A stretch of DNA of 5,850 nt from Coriobacteriaceae bacterium (GTDB taxonomy: Bacteria; Actinomycetota; Coriobacteriia; Anaerosomatales; SLCP01), in the NCBI GenBank assembly GCA_003563465.1, contig PWVH01000001.1, positions 1-5,850 on the forward strand, read 5' to 3'. Made by a program: the position numbers and the translations under genes. The notes under the pieces are model-generated. The model saw only the letters and a list, made by a program, of their open reading frames with translations, made no database searches and was not told the origin of the DNA. Positions 1 through 5,849 of the stretch are shown here, in pieces (the stretch's first letter is position 1; each line of letters starts with the position of its first letter).

Positions 1-1
1 C

Positions 2-982
2 TTCGCCGAGGACATGCTCGAGCACTCCTCCGGAAACCCCGACGTCCGCGCGTTCGTGAAACGCTACCTGTCAGACGGCACGCCTCAAGCTGTCTTCGAA
101 CTCCCCGTCGAGCGCTTCCGGACCCATCCCGAACGCCCGATCCGTATCGCCGCCGAAGGCACCGCATACGTGCTAGTGCCGGGAACCGAGAGCGTGTCGA
201 TACTTCGAGCCGAGTGGCAAGACGACGCCGAAGAAACCCTGCCCGAGCACGAGACAAGAGGGTTCGAGCTGCCAGAAAGACACAACCCGGCGAAGTCCCT
301 CGATGATGGCGCCGGGACGCACGAGCCCGAGGGCATCCGGTCACGCGAGCCAGACGAAGTCGGATTGCGCGAGCCAGACAGCATCGCTGCCACAATCGCT
401 GCCGCGCTGCGCTCCTTACTGACTCCGGAGGCCGCCAGTGCCGCCTGGACGCGCACCAACGCCAACGACCGCGCCTGGTCCTACGTCAACCACAGGTGGT
501 ACTGCAACCGGAGAAACTACTCGACCAGAAACGGCAGCATACGTCCGCGCTACATCACCTCGGTCAACCGCTACTACCGTGCCGTCCCCTACTGCTGGGG
601 TGGATTCGACACTCTCAACTCCTACAACAACGCCATGTCGGCAGGCCACTCGGCAGGTGACATCAATTGCACCGGCGGCAAGCGTTCGGGAACGGCAGGC
701 GTGGACTGCTCCGGATTTCTCTCGCGCCTGTGGGGCCTGGGCACCAAGCGAAGCACCTACACGCTCACCAACGTCTCCTATCCGATCTCGAAATCTAACA
801 TGCGCCTCGGCGACGCCTACATAAGGCCCGGCTCGCACTGCATGTTCTTCCGCTACTACGTCACCGGCGGCGCACAGGTCTTCGAGAGCACCAAGACGAG
901 CAGCTACGACCGGGTCGTCACGATGACCAGAACCAACACCGCGCTCAGCAACTATGGCGCCTATCGCTATCGGAACTGGTAA
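2..982 (+). CDS. NlpC/P60-like cell-wall peptidase, C-terminal part (5' end outside window)
   Basis: The frame is open from base 2, so the gene probably begins upstream. An ATG at 14 has a GAGGA only one base away, too close for a good ribosome site. Residue numbers here count from that ATG. Residues 1-140 are acidic and match no family I know; 103-126 hold three 8-residue repeats. Residues 145-322 are basic and rich in Asn, Tyr, Arg and Thr, and resemble an NlpC/P60 (C40) domain: a PYCWGG segment (192-197), the nucleophile motif GVDCSGF with Cys232, and His275 in GSHCMFF after a GDAYIRPG turn. Glu291 could be the third polar residue. Such enzymes cut peptide bonds in peptidoglycan stems, outside the membrane. 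The export signal would lie in the missing N-terminus. Extra cysteines (164, 194, 219, 276) could form disulfides. The next gene follows after 32 bases with no terminator visible, so cotranscription is likely. The family call is fairly secure; the exact substrate is unknown. Confidence 0.75.
   Translation, partial: FAEDMLEHSSGNPDVRAFVKRYLSDGTPQAVFELPVERFRTHPERPIRIAAEGTAYVLVPGTESVSILRAEWQDDAEETLPEHETRGFELPERHNPAKSLDDGAGTHEPEGIRSREPDEVGLREPDSIAATIAAALRSLLTPEAASAAWTRTNANDRAWSYVNHRWYCNRRNYSTRNGSIRPRYITSVNRYYRAVPYCWGGFDTLNSYNNAMSAGHSAGDINCTGGKRSGTAGVDCSGFLSRLWGLGTKRSTYTLTNVSYPISKSNMRLGDAYIRPGSHCMFFRYYVTGGAQVFESTKTSSYDRVVTMTRTNTALSNYGAYRYRNW
320..391 (+). repeat. Three tandem 24-bp (8-residue) repeats inside the NlpC/P60-like gene
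   Basis: The protein reads HEPEGIRS, REPDEVGL, REPDSIAA in register, a period of 8 residues or 24 bases. At DNA level GCGAGCCAGAC occurs at 345-355 and again at 369-379; the first unit is more diverged. The repeats sit in the acidic stretch just before the catalytic domain and probably form a flexible linker. Confidence 0.7.
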
Positions 983-1014
983 GTCGCGATAGAAGAAGGG
1001 CGGGCGAGGAAGAG

Positions 1015-2298
1015 ATGAAGATGGGTCGTTCCACATCCACATGCAGTCGAAGGAGGTGCACTCTGCTGGAGAGTGCTCTGCTAGCCTGCCTATGTGCCAC
1101 GCTCTTGGCTTCTGCGGCTGGCTGCGCTCCGACGGACGCCTCCGAACACATGGCGCAGCGAGCAGAGCCTCATTCCCCTCCGGCGATACCGTTCTCGGGA
1201 ACGCTCGTGTTCCTAGACGGTGACACCGTTGCCGGAATCGACGGACAGAGCAGCAAGAGAACGGATTTCTTTGAGGTGGAAGGCGAGATCGGTTGGAGCG
1301 GCTTTGCCTCCGTCGCTGCCGATGACGCCATCGTCTACGAGAGCCTTACCGAAGGTACGGCCATCCTGCGCGCTCGCAAGCGCGACCTTGACGAGAGCCA
1401 AGCGATCGCCAAGGGCGTGACCGCCGTGCACGCTTTCGACGGTGCGCACCTGCTCTTCTCGGACGCATCCGACACGAGATTGTGGAACGCGGGTAGCGGT
1501 GATGTGCTCGCTCTCGGCATCGGCAGAACACTCGACGCACTCCTCGGCCGCAGCGGAGCAGAGATCGCCTACACGACTCCAGTAGACGTCGGTGAAGACG
1601 ACTCCTCCGCTGGAGAGCCTCAACAGATGGTCGCGGTCCGCGGTATCGACACGCCTAACGGCCCGACGGAGCTCATCCGAGGCTGGCACGCGTTCGAACT
1701 GCACCTGCTCGACGAAGATATCCTCCTCTACACTGCTCTACCGTTCGGGGGCCCCGAGCGAGGTGAGCTGGTGCTGTTCGACCGCCGCTCCAGCGTGACG
1801 ACCACGGTAGCCCCGGAGATCCGCGTGCTCGACAGCAATCCGGAGCGACGCTTGATAGTCGGCGAAACGGTGAGTGCGCCTTCCTCAGGTGAGCCTAGCG
1901 TGCAGCTCGTCATCTGCGACGCTTCGGAGCTAGAGACGCCGACCGCAAGTCCTGTGGGCGAGCCGGTCTCGGGCCACATGACCCAAGCACGGCTTCTCGA
2001 TGACGGAGACGGTCTGCTCGCTTCGGTAAGCCACACGGATGGAGGCAGCAGCCTCATTCTCTTCGGCCTGGCAGATGGGTCGCAGAAGACGGTCTTCGAC
2101 ACTCTCGACGGCACCATCAGGCAACTAGTACTCCACCCCTCGGCCAAGCTCGCGTTCTACACCCTGCAAGCCGAAGGCGTACCGGGGGTTCCAGGCGCTA
2201 GAGCCTTGTGGGTCTGCGACACCCGCAGCGGTGAGTGCGCACCGGTGCTGGAGGCATCAACCGGAGGCCTTCTGCAGATCTTAGGATTCGTACCGTAG
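1015..2298 (+). CDS. Predicted lipoprotein with beta-propeller-like repeats
   Basis: The 427-residue product begins with a basic n-region (Arg5, Arg12-14), a hydrophobic stretch (about 17-36) and a lipobox-like SAAGC with Cys37, which predicts lipid anchoring on the outer face of the membrane. The -3 Ala is less usual than Leu. LLAC at 22-25 also resembles a lipobox, but its hydrophobic core would be short. After a Pro/Ser-rich spacer (about 40-58) come repeated beta-strand segments ending in short turns, for example around 61-77, 143-168, 250-285, 344-384 and 395-414 (ELVLFDRRSS, SLILFGLADGS, ALWVCDTRSGE). This pattern is typical of WD40/PD40 or TolB-like propellers. No catalytic motif is seen. 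GAGGA at 1006-1010 lies 4 bases before the ATG at 1015 and 10 before an in-frame ATG at 1021, so either start is possible. The gene lies just behind the NlpC/P60-like gene, suggesting a shared envelope role. The exact function is unknown. Confidence 0.75.
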   Translation: MKMGRSTSTCSRRRCTLLESALLACLCATLLASAAGCAPTDASEHMAQRAEPHSPPAIPFSGTLVFLDGDTVAGIDGQSSKRTDFFEVEGEIGWSGFASVAADDAIVYESLTEGTAILRARKRDLDESQAIAKGVTAVHAFDGAHLLFSDASDTRLWNAGSGDVLALGIGRTLDALLGRSGAEIAYTTPVDVGEDDSSAGEPQQMVAVRGIDTPNGPTELIRGWHAFELHLLDEDILLYTALPFGGPERGELVLFDRRSSVTTTVAPEIRVLDSNPERRLIVGETVSAPSSGEPSVQLVICDASELETPTASPVGEPVSGHMTQARLLDDGDGLLASVSHTDGGSSLILFGLADGSQKTVFDTLDGTIRQLVLHPSAKLAFYTLQAEGVPGVPGARALWVCDTRSGECAPVLEASTGGLLQILGFVP

Positions 2299-2335
2299 CG
2301 CGTACCGGGTTAGCCTAGTGAGGAAGTGTCACAAG

Positions 2336-2387
2336 AGCACAATGGGCGGGGCGGACGAAAAGGGACGCCCCGCTCGCTTACGGTGCT
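2336..2387. terminator. Candidate bidirectional hairpin between convergent genes
   Basis: The perfect 8-bp inverted repeat GCGGGGCG (2346-2353) / CGCCCCGC (2366-2373) encloses a 12-base loop. An outer 5-bp stem, AGCAC (2336-2340) / GTGCT (2383-2387), could extend it across an internal loop. It lies 3' of both the lipoprotein gene and gatA. Neither strand shows a T-tract after the stem, so intrinsic termination is inferred from position and stem strength only. Confidence 0.45.
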
Positions 2388-2388
2388 G

Positions 2389-3912
2389 TCACCGCCTGAA
2401 TCCGCGGCGCTTGCGCTCTCCCGTGGCCTCGTACTGGATCTCTTGTACGAGCGGAGGCGTGGGATCGAACTCGATGGCCGCCTCGAACGCCGCTGCCGCG
2501 CGCAGGACCGTGGACTCCGCGAAGTGGTCGCCGATGATCTGCAGCCCGATAGGCAGCCCCGTACTTGGAGAAAGGCCCGAGGGCACGCTTATCGCGCAGT
2601 TGCCTGCCAGGTTCACCGGAATAGTGCAGATATCGGAAAGATACATCGAAAGCAGGTCGTCCATCCTCTCTCCGATACCGAACGCTACCGTAGGCGAGGT
2701 CGGCGCAAGAAGCACGTCGAATCGCTCGAAGGCCGAAGCGAAATCGCGCTTGATCAGGGTGCGCGCTTTTTGGGCCTGACCGTAGTAAGCCTCGTAGTAG
2801 CCGGCAGAGAGCGCGTAGGTGCCGAGCATTATGCGCCTGAGCACCTCCGGGCCGAACCCCTCCGAACGAGAACGCATATACATGTCGATGACATCTTCGG
2901 CATCTTCGGCCCGATGGCCGTAGCGGATGCCGTCGAAGCGAGCGAGGTTGGACGAAGCCTCGGCCGGAGCGATGATGTAGTAGGCCGACAGGCCATACGC
3001 CGTGCTGGGCAGTTCGACCTCGCCGATCTCGGCGCCCAGCGAGGCGAAGACTTCTGTGGCGGCAAGGATCGAGTCGCGCACCTCCGGCGCGCAGCCTTCT
3101 GCCTCCAGGAAATCGGTCACCACTCCAACTCGCAGCCCGGCCACTCCCTCGGCCAAGCCTGTAGCGAAATCCTCGGCGGGACGCTCCACGCTCGTGGCGT
3201 CCATCGGGTCCTTGCCGCTGATGGCATTGAGCGCCAGGGCGCACTCCTCGACCGTCTTGGCGAGAGGGCCGATCTGATCGAGGCTCGACGCGAAGGCGAC
3301 ACAACCGTAGCGCGACACGCGGCCGTAGGTCGGCTTGAGTGCGACCACGCCGGTGAAAGATCCCGGCTGGCGGATCGAGCCTCCCGTGTCGGAGCCAAGC
3401 GCCAAGGTCACCATGCCCCCCGAGACGGCGGCGGCAGAGCCCCCGGACGAGCCGCCGGGCACCGCTTCGGGATTCCATGGGTTGCGAGTAGGGCCGAAGG
3501 CCGAGTACTCGGTGGAGGAACCGAAAGCAAACTCGTCTAAGTTGCACTTGCCGAGGGGGATGGTCCCCGCCTCGAGAAGACGGTGTACCGCGGTGCAGTC
3601 GTAGACGCTCTCGTTGTTCTCGAGCATGCGCGAGCTGCATGTCGTGCGAGTGCCCGTCAGATACATGTTGTCTTTGAAAGCCACCGGCACGCCAGCGAGC
3701 GCCGGAAGCACCAGCCCGGAAGCGACCGCGTCGTCGATGCGTTCCGCGGCAGCGTAAGCGAGCTGCTTCGTCACCTGGTTGAAGGCGTGGATCTGCCTGT
3801 CTAGAACCCCGATGCGCTCGATGGCTGCATCGGTGACCTCGCGAGCCGTGAAGAGCTTGTCGACGATGCCGTCGCGGATCTGCGTCGCACTCAGGCGAGA
3901 GAGGTCGATCAC
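2389..3912 (-). CDS. gatA: Asp-tRNA(Asn)/Glu-tRNA(Gln) amidotransferase subunit A
   Basis: GatA is the amidase subunit of GatCAB. It releases ammonia from glutamine, and GatB uses it to convert mischarged Glu-tRNA(Gln) and/or Asp-tRNA(Asn) into the amide forms in the cytoplasm. The 507 residues cover a full amidase-signature fold. Lys80 (in VAFKDN), Ser155 (in VPGGSSGGSA) and Ser179 (in GSDTGGSIRQPGSF) form the Ser-cisSer-Lys triad. Further conserved blocks include GPTRNPWNP (140-148), LKPTYGRVSRYG (192-203), the LRRIMLGTYALS region (358-369) and SGLPIGLQ-like STGLPIGLQ (450-458). The C-terminus ends in a short basic tail (497-507). The start is GTG (3912-3910), chosen because GGAGGTGA lies 6 bases upstream and the GTG overlaps the gatC stop as GTGA, so the two genes are probably translationally coupled. 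The gene looks intact. gatB does not follow it. Which tRNA it serves cannot be told from this window. Confidence 0.97.
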   Translation of the reverse strand: MIDLSRLSATQIRDGIVDKLFTAREVTDAAIERIGVLDRQIHAFNQVTKQLAYAAAERIDDAVASGLVLPALAGVPVAFKDNMYLTGTRTTCSSRMLENNESVYDCTAVHRLLEAGTIPLGKCNLDEFAFGSSTEYSAFGPTRNPWNPEAVPGGSSGGSAAAVSGGMVTLALGSDTGGSIRQPGSFTGVVALKPTYGRVSRYGCVAFASSLDQIGPLAKTVEECALALNAISGKDPMDATSVERPAEDFATGLAEGVAGLRVGVVTDFLEAEGCAPEVRDSILAATEVFASLGAEIGEVELPSTAYGLSAYYIIAPAEASSNLARFDGIRYGHRAEDAEDVIDMYMRSRSEGFGPEVLRRIMLGTYALSAGYYEAYYGQAQKARTLIKRDFASAFERFDVLLAPTSPTVAFGIGERMDDLLSMYLSDICTIPVNLAGNCAISVPSGLSPSTGLPIGLQIIGDHFAESTVLRAAAAFEAAIEFDPTPPLVQEIQYEATGERKRRGFRR

Positions 3913-4211
3913 GCCTCATCACCTCCGGCGACGATCCGAGGTACCACGAACGCTCCGTCTTCGGCCTCGGGCGCGTTGAGGAGCACGGCGTCGAGAGGGA
4001 GGCAGGGCAGCGGCTCGTCGGCGCGCGTCTCGTTCACCATGTCCACCGCGTGCGCGGTCGGCTCGACGCCTTCTAAGTCGAGCTGCCGGATGGTGTCGAT
4101 GTGCTCGAGGATCGAATTGAGTTGCTCCCCGTACTCGGCAACCTGTTCGTCGGTGAGTGCGAGCCGGGCAAGCAAGGCTACGTGGCGTACCTGCTCCTCG
4201 GATATAGCCAT
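3909..4211 (-). CDS. gatC: Asp-tRNA(Asn)/Glu-tRNA(Gln) amidotransferase subunit C
   Basis: GatC is the small subunit that wraps around GatA and GatB and stabilises the amidotransferase; it has no active site of its own. The 100-residue product is of normal family length. It starts with the typical helical segment: VRHVALLARLALTDEQ (residues 8-23), followed by EQLNSILEHID (29-39), then the GVEPTAHAV turn (48-56), the DEPLPCLP stretch (65-72) and a C-terminal DGAFVVPRIV strand (85-94). The ATG at 4211 has GGGAGGT 8 bases upstream (4226-4220). Its stop TGA overlaps the gatA GTG by four bases. Upstream is a 130-base spacer with a repeat block, so gatC is probably the first gene of its transcript or follows an internal control region. 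Confidence 0.96.
   Translation of the reverse strand: MAISEEQVRHVALLARLALTDEQVAEYGEQLNSILEHIDTIRQLDLEGVEPTAHAVDMVNETRADEPLPCLPLDAVLLNAPEAEDGAFVVPRIVAGGDEA
3919..3926 (-). promoter_or_regulatory. Strong ribosome binding site fixing the gatA GTG start
   Basis: On the minus strand GGAGGTGA lies within the last codons of gatC, 6 bases before the GTG at 3912. It supports the GTG as the true start although no ATG is nearby in frame. Confidence 0.85.
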
Positions 4212-4298
4212 AAGACGCTACCTCCCGCGAGTCGAGTCGAGGGTCTGTGGCGCGAACGCTCGACCGAACGGCGCCGACACTTGCGAACCGGGTGTAAT

Positions 4299-4326
4299 GA
4301 TACCCGAGTAAGGATACGCGAGTAAG
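4299..4326. repeat. 14-bp tandem repeat, two copies with one mismatch
   Basis: GATACCCGAGTAAG (4299-4312) is followed directly by GATACGCGAGTAAG (4313-4326). The copies differ only at the sixth base. They overlap an inverted repeat and lie 88 bases upstream of the gatC start. They could be tandem operator sites for a regulator, or the result of a slippage duplication; the sequence cannot decide. Confidence 0.75.
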
Positions 4327-4332
4327 CGTATC
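4313..4332. repeat. Perfect 7-bp inverted repeat 3' of the ferredoxin-CPBP gene
   Basis: GATACGC (4313-4319) and GCGTATC (4326-4332) flank a 6-base loop. On the minus strand the stem starts 9 bases after the stop of the ferredoxin-CPBP gene, which suits a terminator position, but no T-tract follows. A competing 6-bp stem is possible between TGATAC (4298-4303) and GTATCA (4328-4333). The two stems share one arm and cannot form together. Confidence 0.55.
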
Positions 4333-4341
4333 ACCGGGCGC

Positions 4342-5364
4342 CTACCAAACCAGATAGAAGGCTATCACCACCGGCAACACGTTATATGCGGAGTGCAATG
4401 CGATCGCCGGCAGAAGCGAACGCCGGGTCCGCGCAAGCCAGCCACATGCCACGCCCAAGGCGAAAAGCGGCAAGAACAACCAAAGAGTCAGGTGGTAAAG
4501 GGCAAAGAGCGCCGCCGATGCGACGATTCCGACTCGAACTCCCCATTCCTCGGCGAAAGCGTCTTGCAGCACACCTCGGAACACGATCTCTTCGACCACC
4601 GGCGCCACCACGACGACGAGCACGACAGACAGCAGCAGGCCCCAAGCGGTCGGGCCGAAGACCTCCGTCAGTTCCGTCACGTCGCGCACCGGCGGATCCC
4701 ATCCGAACTCTTGCACGGTGACGCCGTAGACCCACGCCCCCACTCTTACCACCACCAGCATACCCAAAACCAGCCCTGCAGAGCCGATACGCTGCGGCCA
4801 GTTCTTCGCCGCTGGACGCAGCCGGAACGCGGTCGCCACATCCAGCCCGCGCCGCCACGCCAATCCCCATAACACCAGCATCTGCACCAGATAGAACGCG
4901 AACAGCACTCCGACCCGCGCGAACACCGCCGCATCCGACGACAGGTCCCTTACCGCCGGGCTCGTCAGCAGTGCATCCTTGCCGACGAACAGGACGAGCA
5001 GTATCACGAGCAGCGCCCACGCCTCGAGTAACGACCACTTCGGCGGGGCGGAGGGGGCTGACCCCGAAGACGAGCGACGCCTCCGCGGTTCGGGCGGCTC
5101 TCGCTTGCTTCGCTCGGAGCCAGATCCGCCGACATCTCGCGAGCCGTCGATCCTCACCGGTGCTGTCGAGGTCTCGTCGCGCTCCTCGATTGCGCCCCGC
5201 TCGCACGCTCGCACGCACGCAAGGCAGCCGTCGCAGATGCGCCAGTCGACGAATATGTAGTTGACCCCTACCTTCAGAGCGCCGCTCTTGCACGCCTCGA
5301 TGCACCGGCCACAACGGTCGCAGCGATCGGAATGAAGCGAGAGCGGAACGCGTGACCGAGTCAT
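4342..5364 (-). CDS. Ferredoxin-CPBP fusion: 2x[4Fe-4S] domain plus intramembrane protease domain
   Basis: Residues 1-60 form a bacterial-type ferredoxin domain with two CxxCxxCxxxC motifs: Cys15, 18, 21, 25 and Cys44, 47, 50, 54. A hydrophilic linker of about 50 residues (61-109), rich in Ser, Arg, Pro and Glu, follows. Residues 112-340 hold several hydrophobic segments (about 112-128, 150-169, 194-213, 240-256, 277-290, 294-309, 317-339) and the CPBP/Abi motifs: Glu258-Glu259 in EEIVFRG with Arg263, His291 in FALYH, and His324/Asn328 in LHSAYN. The family comprises glutamic-type intramembrane proteases related to Rce1, and many members have no known substrate. All catalytic residues and cluster cysteines are present, so both halves look functional. 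One continuous frame links them, with no sign of a frameshift. The ATG at 5364 follows the ligA stop by 11 bases; AAGGG (5377-5373) overlapping that stop is its likely ribosome site, so it is probably cotranscribed with ligA. The ferredoxin part presumably faces the cytoplasm. A redox or iron-sulfur sensing role for it is inference. Confidence 0.88.
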   Translation of the reverse strand: MTRSRVPLSLHSDRCDRCGRCIEACKSGALKVGVNYIFVDWRICDGCLACVRACERGAIEERDETSTAPVRIDGSRDVGGSGSERSKREPPEPRRRRSSSGSAPSAPPKWSLLEAWALLVILLVLFVGKDALLTSPAVRDLSSDAAVFARVGVLFAFYLVQMLVLWGLAWRRGLDVATAFRLRPAAKNWPQRIGSAGLVLGMLVVVRVGAWVYGVTVQEFGWDPPVRDVTELTEVFGPTAWGLLLSVVLVVVVAPVVEEIVFRGVLQDAFAEEWGVRVGIVASAALFALYHLTLWLFLPLFALGVACGWLARTRRSLLPAIALHSAYNVLPVVIAFYLVW

Positions 5365-5375
5365 CCCGGCCGCCC

Positions 5376-5849
5376 TTACCCGTCCGCGTTCGCGGTCTCG
5401 GCCGGCGGCTTGCCGTCCTCGAGCACTCGCAGGAGCGCGGCTTCATCGAGCAGCGGCACTCCGAGTTCCACGGCCTTGTCGTGCTTGCTGCCGGGGTCTT
5501 CGCCAGCCACCACGTACGACGTCTTCTTGCTCACCGACCCGGTGACCTTGGCGCCGAGTTCCTTGAGAGCCGCGGCGGCTTCGTCGCGAGTGAAGCGCTC
5601 GAGCGAGCCCGTGAGAACGAACGTCAGTCCCGAAAGAGTCTGAGGGCGTGCCGGCTCGACGCGATCTTCGGCCAGCCTGACACCCCGCTCGCGAAGCCGT
5701 TCTACAAGCTCGCGGTTGTCCGGGTTCGCGAAGAAGGCGCGTATACTGGCCGCTATCGCCGGACCCACGCCCTCCACGCTGGCCAGAGGATCGGCAGCCG
5801 CTTCGGTCGCCGCTTCCGCGGCGGCGGACGCATCCGGAGCCGGAGCGGG
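5376..5849 (-). CDS. ligA: NAD-dependent DNA ligase LigA, C-terminal part (5' end outside window)
   Basis: The frame is open to the right edge, so this is the last 157 residues of a protein that is normally about 650-700 long. LigA seals nicks in duplex DNA using NAD+ in replication and repair. Numbering from the first complete codon, residues 22-40 are the final helix-hairpin-helix (LASVEGVGPAIAASI, then RAFF). Residues 70-145 form the BRCT domain: LSGLTFVLTGSLE, then ELGAKVTGSVSKKTSYVVAGE, the SKHDKAVELGVPLLDE stretch and a final helix. The catalytic adenylation, OB and zinc-finger domains lie outside the window. A GTG at 5777 is internal to the helix-hairpin-helix and is not a start. Residues 1-20 are almost only Ala, Pro, Glu, Asp, Ser and Thr, unusual for this part of LigA. 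A UvrC- or DinG-like alternative is excluded by the helix-hairpin-helix plus BRCT order and the neighbouring gatCA. Confidence 0.93.
   Translation of the reverse strand, partial: PAPAPDASAAAEAATEAAADPLASVEGVGPAIAASIRAFFANPDNRELVERLRERGVRLAEDRVEPARPQTLSGLTFVLTGSLERFTRDEAAAALKELGAKVTGSVSKKTSYVVAGEDPGSKHDKAVELGVPLLDEAALLRVLEDGKPPAETANADG
5790..5849 (-). other. Ala/Pro-rich segment just before the last helix-hairpin-helix of LigA
   Basis: About 20 codons read as a low-complexity run (begins PAPAPDASAAAEAATEAAAD) where LigA homologues usually have an ordinary amphipathic helical stretch. It may be a lineage-specific insertion between helix-hairpin-helix units. The window edge hides its full length. 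Confidence 0.5.

Larger units (their letters stand above)
4212..4341. other. Spacer between the ferredoxin-CPBP gene and gatC
   Basis: This 130-base gap is the longest gene-free stretch in the window. Its right half holds the tandem and inverted repeats listed separately. Its left half (4227-4290) shows no open frame or structured RNA that I recognise, apart from the gatC ribosome site at 4220-4226. It is the likely 5' leader and promoter zone of gatCA. I see no convincing -35/-10 pair: TTACTC (4325-4320) and TATCAT (4302-4297) are 17 bases apart on the minus strand, but the -35 matches consensus poorly. Confidence 0.5.

Noticed and set aside
14..16. ATG at 14 as the start of the first gene
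   Set aside because: The frame stays open to the window edge and the only Shine-Dalgarno-like bases are one base from the ATG, so the gene most likely starts upstream.
967..992. Possible hairpin CTATCG/CGATAG at the end of the first gene
   Set aside because: Only 6 bp with a 14-base loop, no T-tract, and partly within the coding end; not enough for a terminator.
416..1042. A 208-codon minus-strand frame opposite the NlpC/P60-like domain
   Set aside because: Low-complexity Val/Ala/Gly/Arg product with no known motif, antisense to a frame with catalytic motifs.
2326..3540. A 404-codon plus-strand open frame opposite gatA
   Set aside because: It is antisense to a clear full-length gatA, has no recognisable domain and an Arg-rich composition typical of shadow frames in high-GC DNA.
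2378..3922. A 514-codon minus-strand frame overlapping gatA almost completely
   Set aside because: It is on the same strand in another frame; its product is Arg/Gly-rich noise, while the GatA frame shows the full catalytic triad.
4297..4325. Minus-strand promoter TTACTC-17-TATCAT for gatCA
   Set aside because: The -10 is reasonable but the -35 shares only the first two bases with consensus, and both hexamers fall within the repeat block; not listed as a promoter.
5196..5222. Short CTCGCACG-type repeat
   Set aside because: It encodes the second ferredoxin cysteine motif and its flanking residues; the repetition follows from Cys, Val, Arg and Ala codons.
4382..5446. A 354-codon minus-strand frame overlapping the ferredoxin-CPBP gene
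   Set aside because: The alternative frame lacks the ferredoxin and CPBP motifs and is Arg/Ala-rich; I also checked whether it implied a frameshift and saw no sign.
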